In this document: piece after piece, positions 1 to 7,731 of the stretch | Layout of the letters: each line of letters starts with the position of its first letter | Numbering within the stretch: position 1 is the stretch's first letter | Origin: Candidatus Peregrinibacteria bacterium | Lineage (GTDB): Bacteria > Patescibacteriota > Gracilibacteria > UBA1369 > UBA12463 | NCBI GenBank assembly: GCA_016215735.1 | Contig: JACRIA010000080.1 | Coordinates: 1 to 28,680, forward strand | Direction of reading: 5' to 3' | DNA length: 28,680 bases | Program-made: the position numbers and the translations under genes | Notes under the pieces: model-generated | Seen by the model: the letters and a program-made list of their open reading frames with translations, nothing else | Told to the model about the DNA's origin: nothing | The model's database searches: none

Positions 1-108
1 CCTCATGACTGTCTTCAAAACTGGCTACTGCAGGCCATGTATTGACTTTCGCAATTCACGTAGATCAACACAAGCTTACTTTGGATTTTGCGTTTCGGGT
101 TTTAAATT
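1..108. other. left-edge stretch without a supportable gene
   Basis: No gene can be supported here. On the plus strand one frame is open from the edge to a TGA at 43-45 and another carries a 35-codon frame from an ATG at 5, but neither resembles a known protein. The end nearest mfd runs into a degenerate heptamer array (86-127). No terminator hairpin with a T-tract is visible downstream of mfd. Confidence 0.3.
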
Positions 109-127
109 TTAAGTTTTATCATTTATC
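86..127. repeat. degenerate heptamer array at the mfd 3' end
   Basis: Six consecutive 7-mers on the plus strand (TTTTGCG, TTTCGGG, TTTTAAA, TTTTAAG, TTTTATC, ATTTATC) run through the mfd stop codon, so the last few Mfd residues and the stop lie inside the array. The pattern resembles the other 7-bp arrays at 13281, 13706, 16657 and 25703. It is more diverged here, so membership in one family is an inference. Confidence 0.4.
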
Positions 128-3100
128 ATTCCACCTTCTACGGTGGCTCCTGTTGCTGCCGAAACCAACCTTTTACCAAGCCTCAACAAGCATTCTTTCA
201 ATTCCGACACCCAATCCATGCCCAAATCTTTTATCAAAACCCGCAGTTTTGCGCCTGAAATCTGCCATCCCGGATTATATTGAAGCAAATTCGCGATATT
301 CTCTGCCTTCACCTTGTCCGACATGTACAAAACCATTTCTTGTTTGCCCACGTGAATATTATTTTCATTTTTTATATTCACGATTCCGGCGTCGCGGCTA
401 AGCAGTTTTATTTCAATAATTTTAAACAAGTTCAAAACTTCTTTCGGCATATTGCCGTATTCTTCAAACACATCCTCTTTTATTTCATTCAAATATTGGA
501 ACGTATCAGCAGCAGCCATTTTTTGATAAACATTAATTTTATCTTTTGAGCTCACGATATAACTGTCAGGGATATACGCGGTGAGCGGTAATTCGACTGT
601 GACTTCCGGTATTTCTTCACGCTCAACTGCTTTGCCTGTTTTTAAATCTTCAACTGCTTTATTTAACATTCTTATAAACAAACTCACGCCGACAACGTTC
701 ACGACGCCGTGCTGATTAACGCCCAAGATATCGCCTGCGCCGCGAATTTCCAAATCCTTCATCGCAATCTGAAAACCGCTGCCTAAATCTGACGCCTCAA
801 CAATCGCTTTCAGTCTCCGTTTCGCATCAAGCTGTAATCTCTGGCCATGATACATAAAGTACGCGTACGCCTGTGTTTTACTGCGGCCGACACGGCCTCG
901 GAGTTGATATAACTGCGCAAGCCCGAATCTCTCCGCGCGATTAACAATAAGGGTGTTCGCGTTCGCGAGATCAATCCCGTTTTCAATAATCGTAGACGTA
1001 ACAAGCACGTCATATTTATGATCTTTAAAATCAATGATTCTTTCTTCAAGCTCATCGCTATTTAATTTCCCGTGCGACACAATAAACCTTGCTTCCGGCA
1101 CAAGCGACCGCAATTTATCAGCCATGCTGTCAATTGTCTGCACTCTATTATGCAAAAAATAAACCTGGCCCCCGCGTTTAACTTCAAATAAAATCGCCTG
1201 CCTTATTAATTCCATAGAAAATTGGCGCACTTCTGTAATAACGGGAAGTCTGCCTGGCGGTGGAGTTGTGATTGTCGTGATGTCGCGCAAACGATTCAGC
1301 GCAATATTAAGAGTTCTCGGGATCGGCGTGGCTGTTAGAATAAGAACATCCATTTCCGCGCGCAGCTGTTTTAATTTTTCCTTTTGCTTAACGCCGAATC
1401 TCTGTTCTTCGTCAACAACCAAAAGTCCGAGATCTTTAAATTTTACATCCGGCTGGAGCAGTCTATGCGTGCCGATTATAACGTCGATTTCTCCTTTTTT
1501 TAGTTTTTCCAAAATTTCCTTTTGTTCTTTTTTTGTTTTGAATCTGCTCAACATTTCAACCCGCACATTAAAATCATCCATTCTTTTTGAAAAAGACCTG
1601 TAATGCTGGTCAGCCAAAATTGTAATCGGAGAAATCAACGCAGCTTGCTTGCCATTTCGAACAGCCTTAAACGCAGCGCGCATCGCGACTTCTGTTTTGC
1701 CAAAACCAACATCTCCGCAAACAAGCAAGTCCATGGGCTCATTTGATTCCATTTTATGCTTCACGTCTTCAAATGCTTTTATCTGGCCGGGTGTTGGTTC
1801 ATATTGAAATTTTTCTTCAAATTGCGCCTGGATATTATCGTCTGCGCTGAATTTAAATCCTCTCGCGACTTTCCGCGACGCGTATAATTGCAGCAGCTCC
1901 TTCGCGATTTTTTCTGTTTCTTTTTTAACTTTATTCGTAATATTAACCCATTCAACTGACCCAAGCCGAGTTAAACGCGGCATTAAATCTTCGGAGCCGA
2001 TGTATTTGCTCACCTTGTCTGATTGGTCAATCGGCACAAATAATTTATCGTTTTCAGCATATCCAAGCGTCATATATTCACGGGTGATTCCGTCAATTGT
2101 CCGCTGATCCAAGCCCAAAAACTTAGCTATGCCATGGTCAGCGTGCACAACAAAATCGCCGGGCTTAAGTCCTGTCAAAAAATCCAAAATAACCCTCTGT
2201 GCAATCGCTTTATGTTTTGCTTCCCGTATCATGGAGATTTCTCTGTCTGAAACAAGGGCAAGCTTGAGTGTCGGGTTTTGGAATGCGTACGGGAAACTGT
2301 CGTTTTTATCTACTTCTATCAAAATTATCCTGCCGCCATCCGGACTAAAATCTTTAATTTCAAAGGTTTCCGCCTGCGGTGCCGCTTCGCGACCTTTATT
2401 TATAAAGGCCTGTGTTCCGCTGCGCGGAACGGCCTGTTCTATAGACCTGTGTTCGCCTGCGGCGGACGGTCTGTGCGGCGGATTTATTTCCTTCGCCTGT
2501 GCCCCGCCAAGGCGGGACGGCGTGTCAGAAAAATTAATTTTATATTCATTAAAAACATTCGCGATCTCTGTTTTGTTTTTTGTAAAAACAAGCGTGAGCC
2601 ATCCTGCTTCTTTTTTGGTTTTCATGTCAGTCGCAAAATCATAAGCAGCGCGGTATTTCAAAATACTCAAATAATGCAGATGTGTGTGATTCGGCGTGTC
2701 TTCGTTAAACGGCGTGAGCGAAATGTATGGCGACTTATTATAAATGCCCTTCGCGACACCATTGTATTCATCGTAAATATCATCGGGGACATCGAGTTCG
2801 TCCTCAACAACAAAAATGTTTTTATCAACATAATCTAAAATTGACGCTGTATAACCGTCGATCGGAATCGGAAAAACTTCGCACTCTTTGATCGTCTCTT
2901 TTTGCTCGTTTGTGGCTGGCTGAAATGTTGTGATTTTGCCAATCGAGTCAAAATCAATTTCAAACCGGACATATTCGCTAGAATTAACAGGCCAAATTGT
3001 GATATTGCCGCCGCTCCGCATATACTGGCCTTTTTGTAAAGATTGATAATCATCAGCAACTTCATATCCTGCCTCAATCAGTTTCTCAAAAAACTCTACA

Positions 3101-3579
3101 ATATCTATTTTATCGCCTGAAGAAATTTTTATAATTCCGTTTTTGATCATTGCAGGAGATGGAAATTTTTGGAGCAAAAAATAATAAGGAATAACAATAA
3201 AGTTTTGCTTCTTGTCTATAAGATGCGACAAAAATCCGACAACATTTATTGCCGAGGCCTTAGGATTTTTGAAAACGTCATTGCGTTGAGCAAAAAAATC
3301 GGAGCCATATGTTGGTGTATCGACTGTCACGGTGTCGATTCCTCCCCAGCGATTAAGTTCTTTTGAAATAATTTCAGCTTCTATTTTATTGTCCGTAACC
3401 CATAAAAAGGTTTTGGGTAAATTTTTGGAATTTTTTATAAAATCCAAAACAACCAAGGTTTTCGAGGTATGACCAGCCGCACCGGATATGATTATATTCT
3501 TGTGTGTTTCAAAAATATCGACAATCCCCGGGTGCAAGGCGTGATAAAAATGTGTGATTAGGGAATTTCGCCTGATCAA
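109..3579 (-). CDS. mfd: transcription-repair coupling factor Mfd
   Basis: Mfd displaces RNA polymerase stalled at DNA lesions and recruits the nucleotide excision repair machinery. The 1156-residue product has an N-terminal UvrB-like region, an RNA-polymerase-interacting domain beginning near residue 470 (GDFVVHADHGIAKFLG), and a superfamily 2 translocase with Walker A GDVGFGKTE near residue 620 and a DEEQRFG Walker B near 722, then the C-terminal translocation and regulatory region. The start is a TTG whose TTGA overlaps the dnaN TGA by 4 nt, suggesting translational coupling. Residues of about 352-405 are not Mfd sequence: they are encoded by palindromic repeat units (2365-2524) inserted in frame in a linker between the UvrB-like region and the polymerase-interacting domain. 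The C-terminal residues lie in a heptamer array. Identity is secure; an upstream or downstream alternative start is possible. Confidence 0.97.
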   Translation of the reverse strand: MIRRNSLITHFYHALHPGIVDIFETHKNIIISGAAGHTSKTLVVLDFIKNSKNLPKTFLWVTDNKIEAEIISKELNRWGGIDTVTVDTPTYGSDFFAQRNDVFKNPKASAINVVGFLSHLIDKKQNFIVIPYYFLLQKFPSPAMIKNGIIKISSGDKIDIVEFFEKLIEAGYEVADDYQSLQKGQYMRSGGNITIWPVNSSEYVRFEIDFDSIGKITTFQPATNEQKETIKECEVFPIPIDGYTASILDYVDKNIFVVEDELDVPDDIYDEYNGVAKGIYNKSPYISLTPFNEDTPNHTHLHYLSILKYRAAYDFATDMKTKKEAGWLTLVFTKNKTEIANVFNEYKINFSDTPSRLGGAQAKEINPPHRPSAAGEHRSIEQAVPRSGTQAFINKGREAAPQAETFEIKDFSPDGGRIILIEVDKNDSFPYAFQNPTLKLALVSDREISMIREAKHKAIAQRVILDFLTGLKPGDFVVHADHGIAKFLGLDQRTIDGITREYMTLGYAENDKLFVPIDQSDKVSKYIGSEDLMPRLTRLGSVEWVNITNKVKKETEKIAKELLQLYASRKVARGFKFSADDNIQAQFEEKFQYEPTPGQIKAFEDVKHKMESNEPMDLLVCGDVGFGKTEVAMRAAFKAVRNGKQAALISPITILADQHYRSFSKRMDDFNVRVEMLSRFKTKKEQKEILEKLKKGEIDVIIGTHRLLQPDVKFKDLGLLVVDEEQRFGVKQKEKLKQLRAEMDVLILTATPIPRTLNIALNRLRDITTITTPPPGRLPVITEVRQFSMELIRQAILFEVKRGGQVYFLHNRVQTIDSMADKLRSLVPEARFIVSHGKLNSDELEERIIDFKDHKYDVLVTSTIIENGIDLANANTLIVNRAERFGLAQLYQLRGRVGRSKTQAYAYFMYHGQRLQLDAKRRLKAIVEASDLGSGFQIAMKDLEIRGAGDILGVNQHGVVNVVGVSLFIRMLNKAVEDLKTGKAVEREEIPEVTVELPLTAYIPDSYIVSSKDKINVYQKMAAADTFQYLNEIKEDVFEEYGNMPKEVLNLFKIIEIKLLSRDAGIVNIKNENNIHVGKQEMVLYMSDKVKAENIANLLQYNPGWQISGAKLRVLIKDLGMDWVSELKECLLRLGKRLVSAATGATVEGGMINDKT
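2365..2524 (-). repeat. nested palindromic element inside mfd
   Basis: On the minus strand an outer unit starts with CACGCC at 2524-2519 and ends AACC at 2368-2365. Its second hairpin (TCCGCC at 2482-2477, GGCGGA at 2374-2369) is interrupted by 96 bp (2473-2378) that itself starts CAGACC and ends CACC. The loop trinucleotide GCA appears on both sides of this insert (2476-2474 and 2377-2375), like a 3-bp duplication. The insert holds two more first-type hairpins (GTCCGCC with GGCGAAC; GTTCCGC with GCGGAAC), each followed by a bulged ACA and an outer stem, and one GTCGC-GAA-GCGGC hairpin. The frame of mfd stays open throughout. Confidence 0.85.
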
Positions 3580-4682
3580 ATTTTGAGCGGCATTATTATG
3601 TATGTGTATTCTGTGTTTTTCTGCGGCCTCATAACAATTGGAGAAAGTTTGTCGTTCAATTCAATGAACACCTTTTCTTCTCCTGTTGTCGGGAGCGCAT
3701 CAAGTAGATATTGTGCGTTAAACGCGATTTTATTGTTTTCGCCTTCAATTGTAATCGAGATCTCTGCTTTTTCTTCGCCAACCTTGGTTTCTTCTGTCGA
3801 AAGCAGCATTTTGCCATCGTTTGTGACTGACATTTTCACGCTGTTGCTATCTTCGCGCGCGAACAAACTCACCCTTTTGGCCGCGAGCTCAAGTTCAGCC
3901 ACGCCAACCAGCACCTTTGTTTTGCTTGTTTTTGGGATAATTCTTTCATAATCCGGAAATTTACCCTCAATCAATCTTGACGTGAGCTCAATCGCGCCAA
4001 AAACAAACAAAATTTGATTTTTGCTTATGTTAATTTCCACCTCGCCGGTGTTTTTTTGGATCAACTTGCCAAGCTCCATAACAGTTCTGGCTGGCACAAT
4101 ACACTCAACTCGTTCGCTTTCTTTGTCTTTTTTTGTTGATATTTTTCTTTCAGCTAATCTATAACTGTCGGTTGCTACAAGCCGCAAACCGCCTTTTTCA
4201 AATAAAAAGTAGACTCCGGATAAAACAGGCCTGGATGTATTAAGCGACGCGGCAAAAACAACCTGGTTTATGGCTTTTTCCAGCTCTTTTGCTGACACAA
4301 CAACCGTTGTTTCTTTTTCGGTTTTGGGGATAAGCGGGAATTCGTCCGGGTGTATGCCTTTGATTTTTGTTTGTGAGCTTGATGATTTAATGTTTAACGT
4401 TAGCGCCTCGCTTAAATTGAGCTCAACCTTTTCATCCGGCAATAAAGAAACATAGTTTGTAAAAAGCTTTGCTGGAATGGTTATAGACCCCTCGTTTCTA
4501 ACATCGGTTTGAAGGTGATATTTAATGGCTATTTCCAAGTTTGTGGCCGCAAAAAACATTTCTTTGCCTTCGGTTTTGATTAAAATATTATTTAAAACCG
4601 GCAATGTTACGTTTTGGCTTACTGCTTTGCTTGTGATATTCAAAGCATTCAACAAATCTTTTTGATTGCAAAAAGCTTTCAT
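3576..4682 (-). CDS. dnaN: DNA polymerase III beta sliding clamp
   Basis: This 368-residue protein forms the ring-shaped clamp that tethers the replicative polymerase and mismatch-repair factors to DNA. The N-terminus (MKAFCNQKDLLNALNITSKA), the internal pattern FPLIPKTEKE and LEKAINQVVFAASLNTSRPVLSGV, and the C-terminus YTYIIMPLKI match the three-domain beta clamp; the last segment corresponds to the conserved clamp tail. Length is normal for the family. It is the first gene of a two-gene cluster with mfd, overlapped by 4 nt. dnaA is not adjacent, unlike the classic dnaA-dnaN order. A strong promoter lies just upstream (4716-4743, minus), giving a predicted leader of about 27 nt with no obvious Shine-Dalgarno sequence. 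Confidence 0.97.
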   Translation of the reverse strand: MKAFCNQKDLLNALNITSKAVSQNVTLPVLNNILIKTEGKEMFFAATNLEIAIKYHLQTDVRNEGSITIPAKLFTNYVSLLPDEKVELNLSEALTLNIKSSSSQTKIKGIHPDEFPLIPKTEKETTVVVSAKELEKAINQVVFAASLNTSRPVLSGVYFLFEKGGLRLVATDSYRLAERKISTKKDKESERVECIVPARTVMELGKLIQKNTGEVEINISKNQILFVFGAIELTSRLIEGKFPDYERIIPKTSKTKVLVGVAELELAAKRVSLFAREDSNSVKMSVTNDGKMLLSTEETKVGEEKAEISITIEGENNKIAFNAQYLLDALPTTGEEKVFIELNDKLSPIVMRPQKNTEYTYIIMPLKI

Positions 4683-4715
4683 ATTTAAAAAGGCTTAAAG
4701 AGTTTTTACATACCA

Positions 4716-4743
4716 ATTATACAAATAAAATAAACAAAAACAA
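4716..4743 (-). promoter_or_regulatory. dnaN-mfd promoter
   Basis: Reading the minus strand, a TTGTTT -35 (4743-4738) is separated by 16 nt from a perfect TATAAT -10 (4721-4716). The predicted start is near 4709, 27 nt before the dnaN ATG. The surrounding 4683-4804 region is very AT-rich. No other gene is seen in it. Confidence 0.65.
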
Positions 4744-4811
4744 TATGAAAATTAGTAGTAATAAAAAGGTATATTTATAAACATTTTTAAAACAACAACC
4801 CCCCTTAAGCA

Positions 4812-4843
4812 TAAATGCCCTTCGCTTCGCTTCGGGCGTAGTG
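4812..4843. repeat. short GC-rich palindrome upstream of the thioredoxin-like gene
   Basis: A GCCC...GGGC stem encloses TTCGCTTCGCTTC on the plus strand. Read on the minus strand the loop contains GAAGCGAAGCGAA, resembling the variant hairpin in the 7622-7727 repeat (GCGCCC...GGGCGC around GTAGCGAAGCGGA). It is probably a diverged relative of the palindromic family; the linker and second hairpin are not clear. Confidence 0.35.
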
Positions 4844-4848
4844 TAAAA

Positions 4849-4854
4849 TATATT
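4849..4854 (+). promoter_or_regulatory. -10 element of the thioredoxin-like gene
   Basis: TATATT at 4849-4854 is followed by exactly 6 nt (CAAAAC) and then the ATG at 4861, placing the predicted transcription start on the A of the start codon. No Shine-Dalgarno sequence is possible in that arrangement. The overlapping TAAAAT (4844-4849) is an alternative hexamer that would leave a 5-nt leader. No convincing -35 is seen. Confidence 0.4.
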
Positions 4855-4860
4855 CAAAAC

Positions 4861-5256
4861 ATGTGCAAGAAAATAATTTTAAACATTTTATTAACAACAA
4901 TAATACTTTCGCTGGCTGGGTGCGATACAGGCGCCGCGTATGATAATTTCGCGAGGTGTATAACAAGCAAAAACGCGAAAATGTACGGAACACATTGGTG
5001 CACAGCGTGCGCAGGGCAAAAGCGCGAATTTGGCAGCTCGTTTCAACACATAAACTACGTAGAATGTGACCCAAACGGAGAAAACAGCAAAGCAGATTTA
5101 TGCCTGAAAAAAGGCATAAAATCATATCCAACATGGGAATTTTCAGACGGAAGCAGGCGCGAAGGGGTTTTGCCGCTTGAAGAATTAGCGAAAATAACAA
5201 ATTGCGAATTAAAACCAGACGCACCGCAAGCCAGCGGACCATTAACACTAAAATAA
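4861..5256 (+). CDS. thioredoxin-like lipoprotein
   Basis: A 131-residue exported thiol-redox protein. It begins with a lipoprotein signal peptide: a hydrophobic stretch at about 6-17 and lipobox LAGC with the modifiable Cys near residue 21. The mature part has a thioredoxin fold with a CxxC centre in THWCTACAGQKREFG, followed by INYVECDPNG and GIKSYPTWEF, where the cis-proline segment YPTW is conserved. This pattern is closest to the thioredoxin domain fused to vitamin K epoxide reductase homologues, but no membrane VKOR domain is present. The ccdA gene starts immediately after the stop, so CcdA probably supplies electrons across the membrane to this protein. An oxidase role cannot be excluded. 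Family call is firm; the precise redox direction is inferred. Confidence 0.88.
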   Translation: MCKKIILNILLTTIILSLAGCDTGAAYDNFARCITSKNAKMYGTHWCTACAGQKREFGSSFQHINYVECDPNGENSKADLCLKKGIKSYPTWEFSDGSRREGVLPLEELAKITNCELKPDAPQASGPLTLK

Positions 5257-5934
5257 ATGGAAGACCTAAGGTTTTTGACTGTATTTTTGACAGCGTTAGT
5301 TGATTCCGTGAACCCATGCGCGATTGGCGTGCTTGTTATTTTGATAACAACAATACTTTCGCTGTATGAAGACAGAAAAAAACTGATCAGGGTTGGACTT
5401 ATTTACATAGCCGCTGTTTATGTTTCATATTTTCTCGCGGGGGTCGGGCTTCTTTATTTCATACATAAGCTGCAAATAGCAGATAAACTCGGGGTTTTTG
5501 TGGGCGCGCTGATTATTTTGCTTGGCCTGGTGGAAATCAAAGACTTTTTCTGGTACGGCAAAGGATTTTCCTTGAAAATTCCGGAATCAAAAATGGAAAA
5601 AATCAAAAAGCACATAGAAAAAATAACAATTCCAGGCGCCATAGTACTTGGATTTTTTGTTTCAGCGGTCGAGCTTCCCTGCACCGGCGGTCCATACCTC
5701 GCGATCACAACAATGCTCGCGAGAGAAATTGATTTCCGCACCATTTGCTACCTCCTTTTCTATAATTTTATCTTTGTACTGCCGCTGATTGTAATAATTG
5801 TGCTGGCTTATCTTGGCGGTTCAATCGTGAAAATTTCAGAATGGAAACAAGAAAAGAAAGCTTTGATGCGCCTTTTCACGGGAATTTTCATGATAGGGCT
5901 GGGAGTCGTCTTATTTTACTACTCTCTGGCTTAA
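5257..5934 (+). CDS. ccdA: CcdA/DsbD-type transmembrane thiol-electron transporter
   Basis: A 225-residue integral membrane protein with about six hydrophobic segments. It transfers reducing equivalents from cytoplasmic thioredoxin to extracytoplasmic thiol proteins. The two redox cysteines sit in the expected proline-rich contexts: DSVNPCAIGVL in the first transmembrane helix and ELPCTGGPYLA in the fourth. The reading frame starts at the base following the stop of the thioredoxin-like lipoprotein gene, so the two are almost certainly co-transcribed and coupled. The last codons form part of a cloverleaf-like inverted-repeat structure continuing past the stop codon (5919-6016), followed by a terminator. 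Confidence 0.93.
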   Translation: MEDLRFLTVFLTALVDSVNPCAIGVLVILITTILSLYEDRKKLIRVGLIYIAAVYVSYFLAGVGLLYFIHKLQIADKLGVFVGALIILLGLVEIKDFFWYGKGFSLKIPESKMEKIKKHIEKITIPGAIVLGFFVSAVELPCTGGPYLAITTMLAREIDFRTICYLLFYNFIFVLPLIVIIVLAYLGGSIVKISEWKQEKKALMRLFTGIFMIGLGVVLFYYSLA

Positions 5935-6016
5935 GACTCCGTGCGTAAGCACGGGGATGAAGCCAGTCCGCCGTTAGGCGGACAAATTCCGCGCTAGCGG
6001 AATTTAAAGAGAGTAG
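5919..6016 (+). ncRNA. candidate cloverleaf-like structured RNA at the ccdA 3' end
   Basis: Four helices fit together almost without unpaired bases. The closing stem CTACTCTCT (5919-5927) pairs with AGAGAGTAG (6008-6016). Arm 1 has CTGGCTT (5926-5932) with AAGCCAG (5960-5966), an internal loop, then CTCCGTGC (5937-5944) with GCACGGGG (5949-5956) capped by GTAA. Arm 2 has GTCCGCC (5966-5972) with GGCGGAC (5977-5983) capped by GTTA. Arm 3 has AAATTCCGC (5984-5992) with GCGGAATTT (5997-6005) capped by GCTA. The 5' strand overlaps the last codons of ccdA. It might be a 3'-UTR RNA, a processing signal, or the remnant of an IS200/IS605-type end. No homologous copy was seen in the window. Confidence 0.5.
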
Positions 6017-6017
6017 C

Positions 6018-6050
6018 AAAAAACCACGGCTGGAAGCCCGTGGTTTTTTA
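6018..6050 (+). terminator. Rho-independent terminator after ccdA
   Basis: CCACGG (6024-6029) pairs with CCGTGG (6038-6043) around an 8-nt loop, preceded by six A and followed by six T, so it can act in both directions. It ends the thioredoxin-ccdA transcript and separates it from the RNase Y promoter, which begins about 20 bp downstream. Confidence 0.85.
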
Positions 6051-6068
6051 TACAGCCGCGGCATGTTA

Positions 6069-6077
6069 TGATATAAT
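6069..6077 (+). promoter_or_regulatory. extended -10 promoter of rny
   Basis: TGA-TATAAT (TATAAT at 6072-6077) lies 8 nt before the rny ATG at 6086. The predicted start (about 6084) leaves a leader of only about 2 nt, with no room for a ribosome binding site. No good -35 is visible, fitting an extended -10 promoter. Confidence 0.6.
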
Positions 6078-6085
6078 CAAAGTCT

Positions 6086-7621
6086 ATGAACGAATTAAGC
6101 ATTATTTTGATGTTAGCAGGATTTGCCGTAGGCTGTGCAGCAGGCATATTTTTAGCAGGCAAAATCAAAATAAACATCGAAGAAACACACAAGAAAGCCG
6201 AAAAACTAAAAAATGAAGCAATGGAAAAAGCTTCAGAAGCGCGGCAAAAAGCAGGACAGCAAGCAGAAGGAATTAGAAGCAGAATCGCGGGCAGCGTCAA
6301 AACGCAGGAAGTTTTTTTGCGCGACATGGAAAAATCAATAAAAATGAAAGAAGATCTTCTCGTAAAATGGGATAAAAAAGCGCAAGATCTGCATTTGCAG
6401 GAAGTGATGGAAACAGAAAGACTGTCAGTGGCGCGCACCCGCCACGAAGAAATCAAAATTGAACAAACAAATCTTTTATCCAAAAAAGCAGGCAAAACAA
6501 CAGATTTATTAAAAGAAGAAATTATAAAAAAAATAGAGCAGGATCTCGCCGCAGAAAATGAAAACAAATTAAAAAAACTCGAAAATTATTACACGGAAAA
6601 CGCAGAAAAAATCAGCCGCAATATTCTGATTGAAGCAATGCAGAAAGTTTCCATGCCAACATCAGTGGAAAAAAACAGCAGCCAAATCCTTGTGCCAAAA
6701 GACAATTTAAAGGCCGAACTCGTTGGCCTCCGCGCCGAAAACATAAAAGAGCTGGAAAGCCTTCTGGAAATTAATGTTATATTCAATGATTTTCCGGACA
6801 CAATTTCCGTTTCGTCGCATAACCAGCTGGGCAGGCGCATAGCAGAAATTGCTATTGATAAATTGTTCAAAAATAAAAGACATATAACACCGGTTTTGGT
6901 GCGGGAAGCTGTCGCTTCAGCAAAAGCAGAAGCTGAAAAAGATATATACAAAATAGGCGCAGATGCAATCAGAAAAATTGGCATACGTAAGCCATTATCA
7001 CAAGATCTGATCAAAACAATCGGCAGGCTTTACTTCAGAACAAGCTACGGCCAAAATATAATGAGCCATTCGATAGAAGTCACATATTTGGCAAATCTTC
7101 TTGGCGGAGAACTCGGGCTGAACATGGATGTTTGCAAAATAAGCGGTTTTTTGCACGATCTTGGAAAAGCAATAGACCAGGATCCAGGCGTCACAGGAGG
7201 CCATGATCAGCTCACGCGAGACTTAATGAAAAAATACGGGTTTTCAGAAGAAGAAATCCACGCTGCATGGACGCACCACGAAGCAGAACCGGCGCAAACC
7301 CCAGAAGCAATGATTGTAAAAGCAGCAGACGCCATTTCAGCAGGACGGCCGGGAGCACGTCAAGAATCAATTGGAAAATACCTTGAACGGATACGGTTTC
7401 TCGAAGAAATCCCGACAAGATTCGAAGGAGTAAAAAAATCCTTTGCAATGTCAGCAGGCAGAGAAGTAAGAGTAATGGTTGACCCGACAGTAGTAGAAGA
7501 CAATGCTTTGCCGTCGCTCGCCAAAAATATTGCCAAAAATATCGAAGAAGAAGTCGGCTATCCGGGAAAAGTAAAAATAAACGTGATAAAAAGAACAGTA
7601 AACACGGAATATACAAAATAA
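6086..7621 (+). CDS. rny: ribonuclease Y
   Basis: RNase Y is a membrane-anchored endoribonuclease that initiates mRNA decay. The 511-residue protein has an N-terminal transmembrane segment (about 5-27), a long charged coiled coil (about 30-190), a KH-like region (about 205-270) and an HD phosphohydrolase domain with the metal-binding pair HDLGKA at residues 357-358. The C-terminal region EEVGYPGKVKINVIKR is typical of the family, and the length is normal. The KH loop, usually GREGRNI, reads GLRAENI here, so the second glycine of the GxxG loop is lost. RicT, a regulator of RNase Y in Bacillus, is encoded nearby at 11488-12372. A palindromic repeat starts immediately after the stop codon. Confidence 0.97.
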   Translation: MNELSIILMLAGFAVGCAAGIFLAGKIKINIEETHKKAEKLKNEAMEKASEARQKAGQQAEGIRSRIAGSVKTQEVFLRDMEKSIKMKEDLLVKWDKKAQDLHLQEVMETERLSVARTRHEEIKIEQTNLLSKKAGKTTDLLKEEIIKKIEQDLAAENENKLKKLENYYTENAEKISRNILIEAMQKVSMPTSVEKNSSQILVPKDNLKAELVGLRAENIKELESLLEINVIFNDFPDTISVSSHNQLGRRIAEIAIDKLFKNKRHITPVLVREAVASAKAEAEKDIYKIGADAIRKIGIRKPLSQDLIKTIGRLYFRTSYGQNIMSHSIEVTYLANLLGGELGLNMDVCKISGFLHDLGKAIDQDPGVTGGHDQLTRDLMKKYGFSEEEIHAAWTHHEAEPAQTPEAMIVKAADAISAGRPGARQESIGKYLERIRFLEEIPTRFEGVKKSFAMSAGREVRVMVDPTVVEDNALPSLAKNIAKNIEEEVGYPGKVKINVIKRTVNTEYTK

Positions 7622-7727
7622 CACGCCGCGAAGCGGCACTACCACGCGCGGATCCTCCCGCGCAACACGCGCCCGTAGCGAAGCGGAGGGCGCATATAAA
7701 ATAAACCATCCGCTTCAGGCGGGCACC
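7622..7727 (+). repeat. palindromic element between rny and the YtxH-like gene
   Basis: Starts CACGCC directly after the rny stop. It holds GCCGC-GAA-GCGGC (7625-7637), then GCGCGG (7646-7651) with CCGCGC (7658-7663), then GCGCCC (7669-7674) with GGGCGC (7688-7693), a linker ATATAAAATAAACC (7694-7707), an imperfect final hairpin (7708-7724) and a terminal ACC. The order hairpin, TATAAAATAAAC linker, hairpin, ACC matches the copies at 20725, 21250 and 22205. The linker could serve as a -10 for the downstream gene. Confidence 0.75.
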
Positions 7728-7731
7728 ATAT

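Noticed and set aside
1..45. 3' end of a plus-strand gene at the left edge
   Set aside because: Fourteen open codons to a TGA are too few to support a gene, and no family match is visible.
42..401. Long plus-strand open frames opposite mfd, such as 42-401 and 2129-2838
   Set aside because: They lie wholly or nearly wholly in the reverse complement of a certain gene, show no family features and have low-complexity shadow composition.
4683..4804. Possible replication origin near dnaN
   Set aside because: Only weak matches to the DnaA box (such as TTATACAAA) were seen, no cluster and no dnaA gene, so an origin is not supported.
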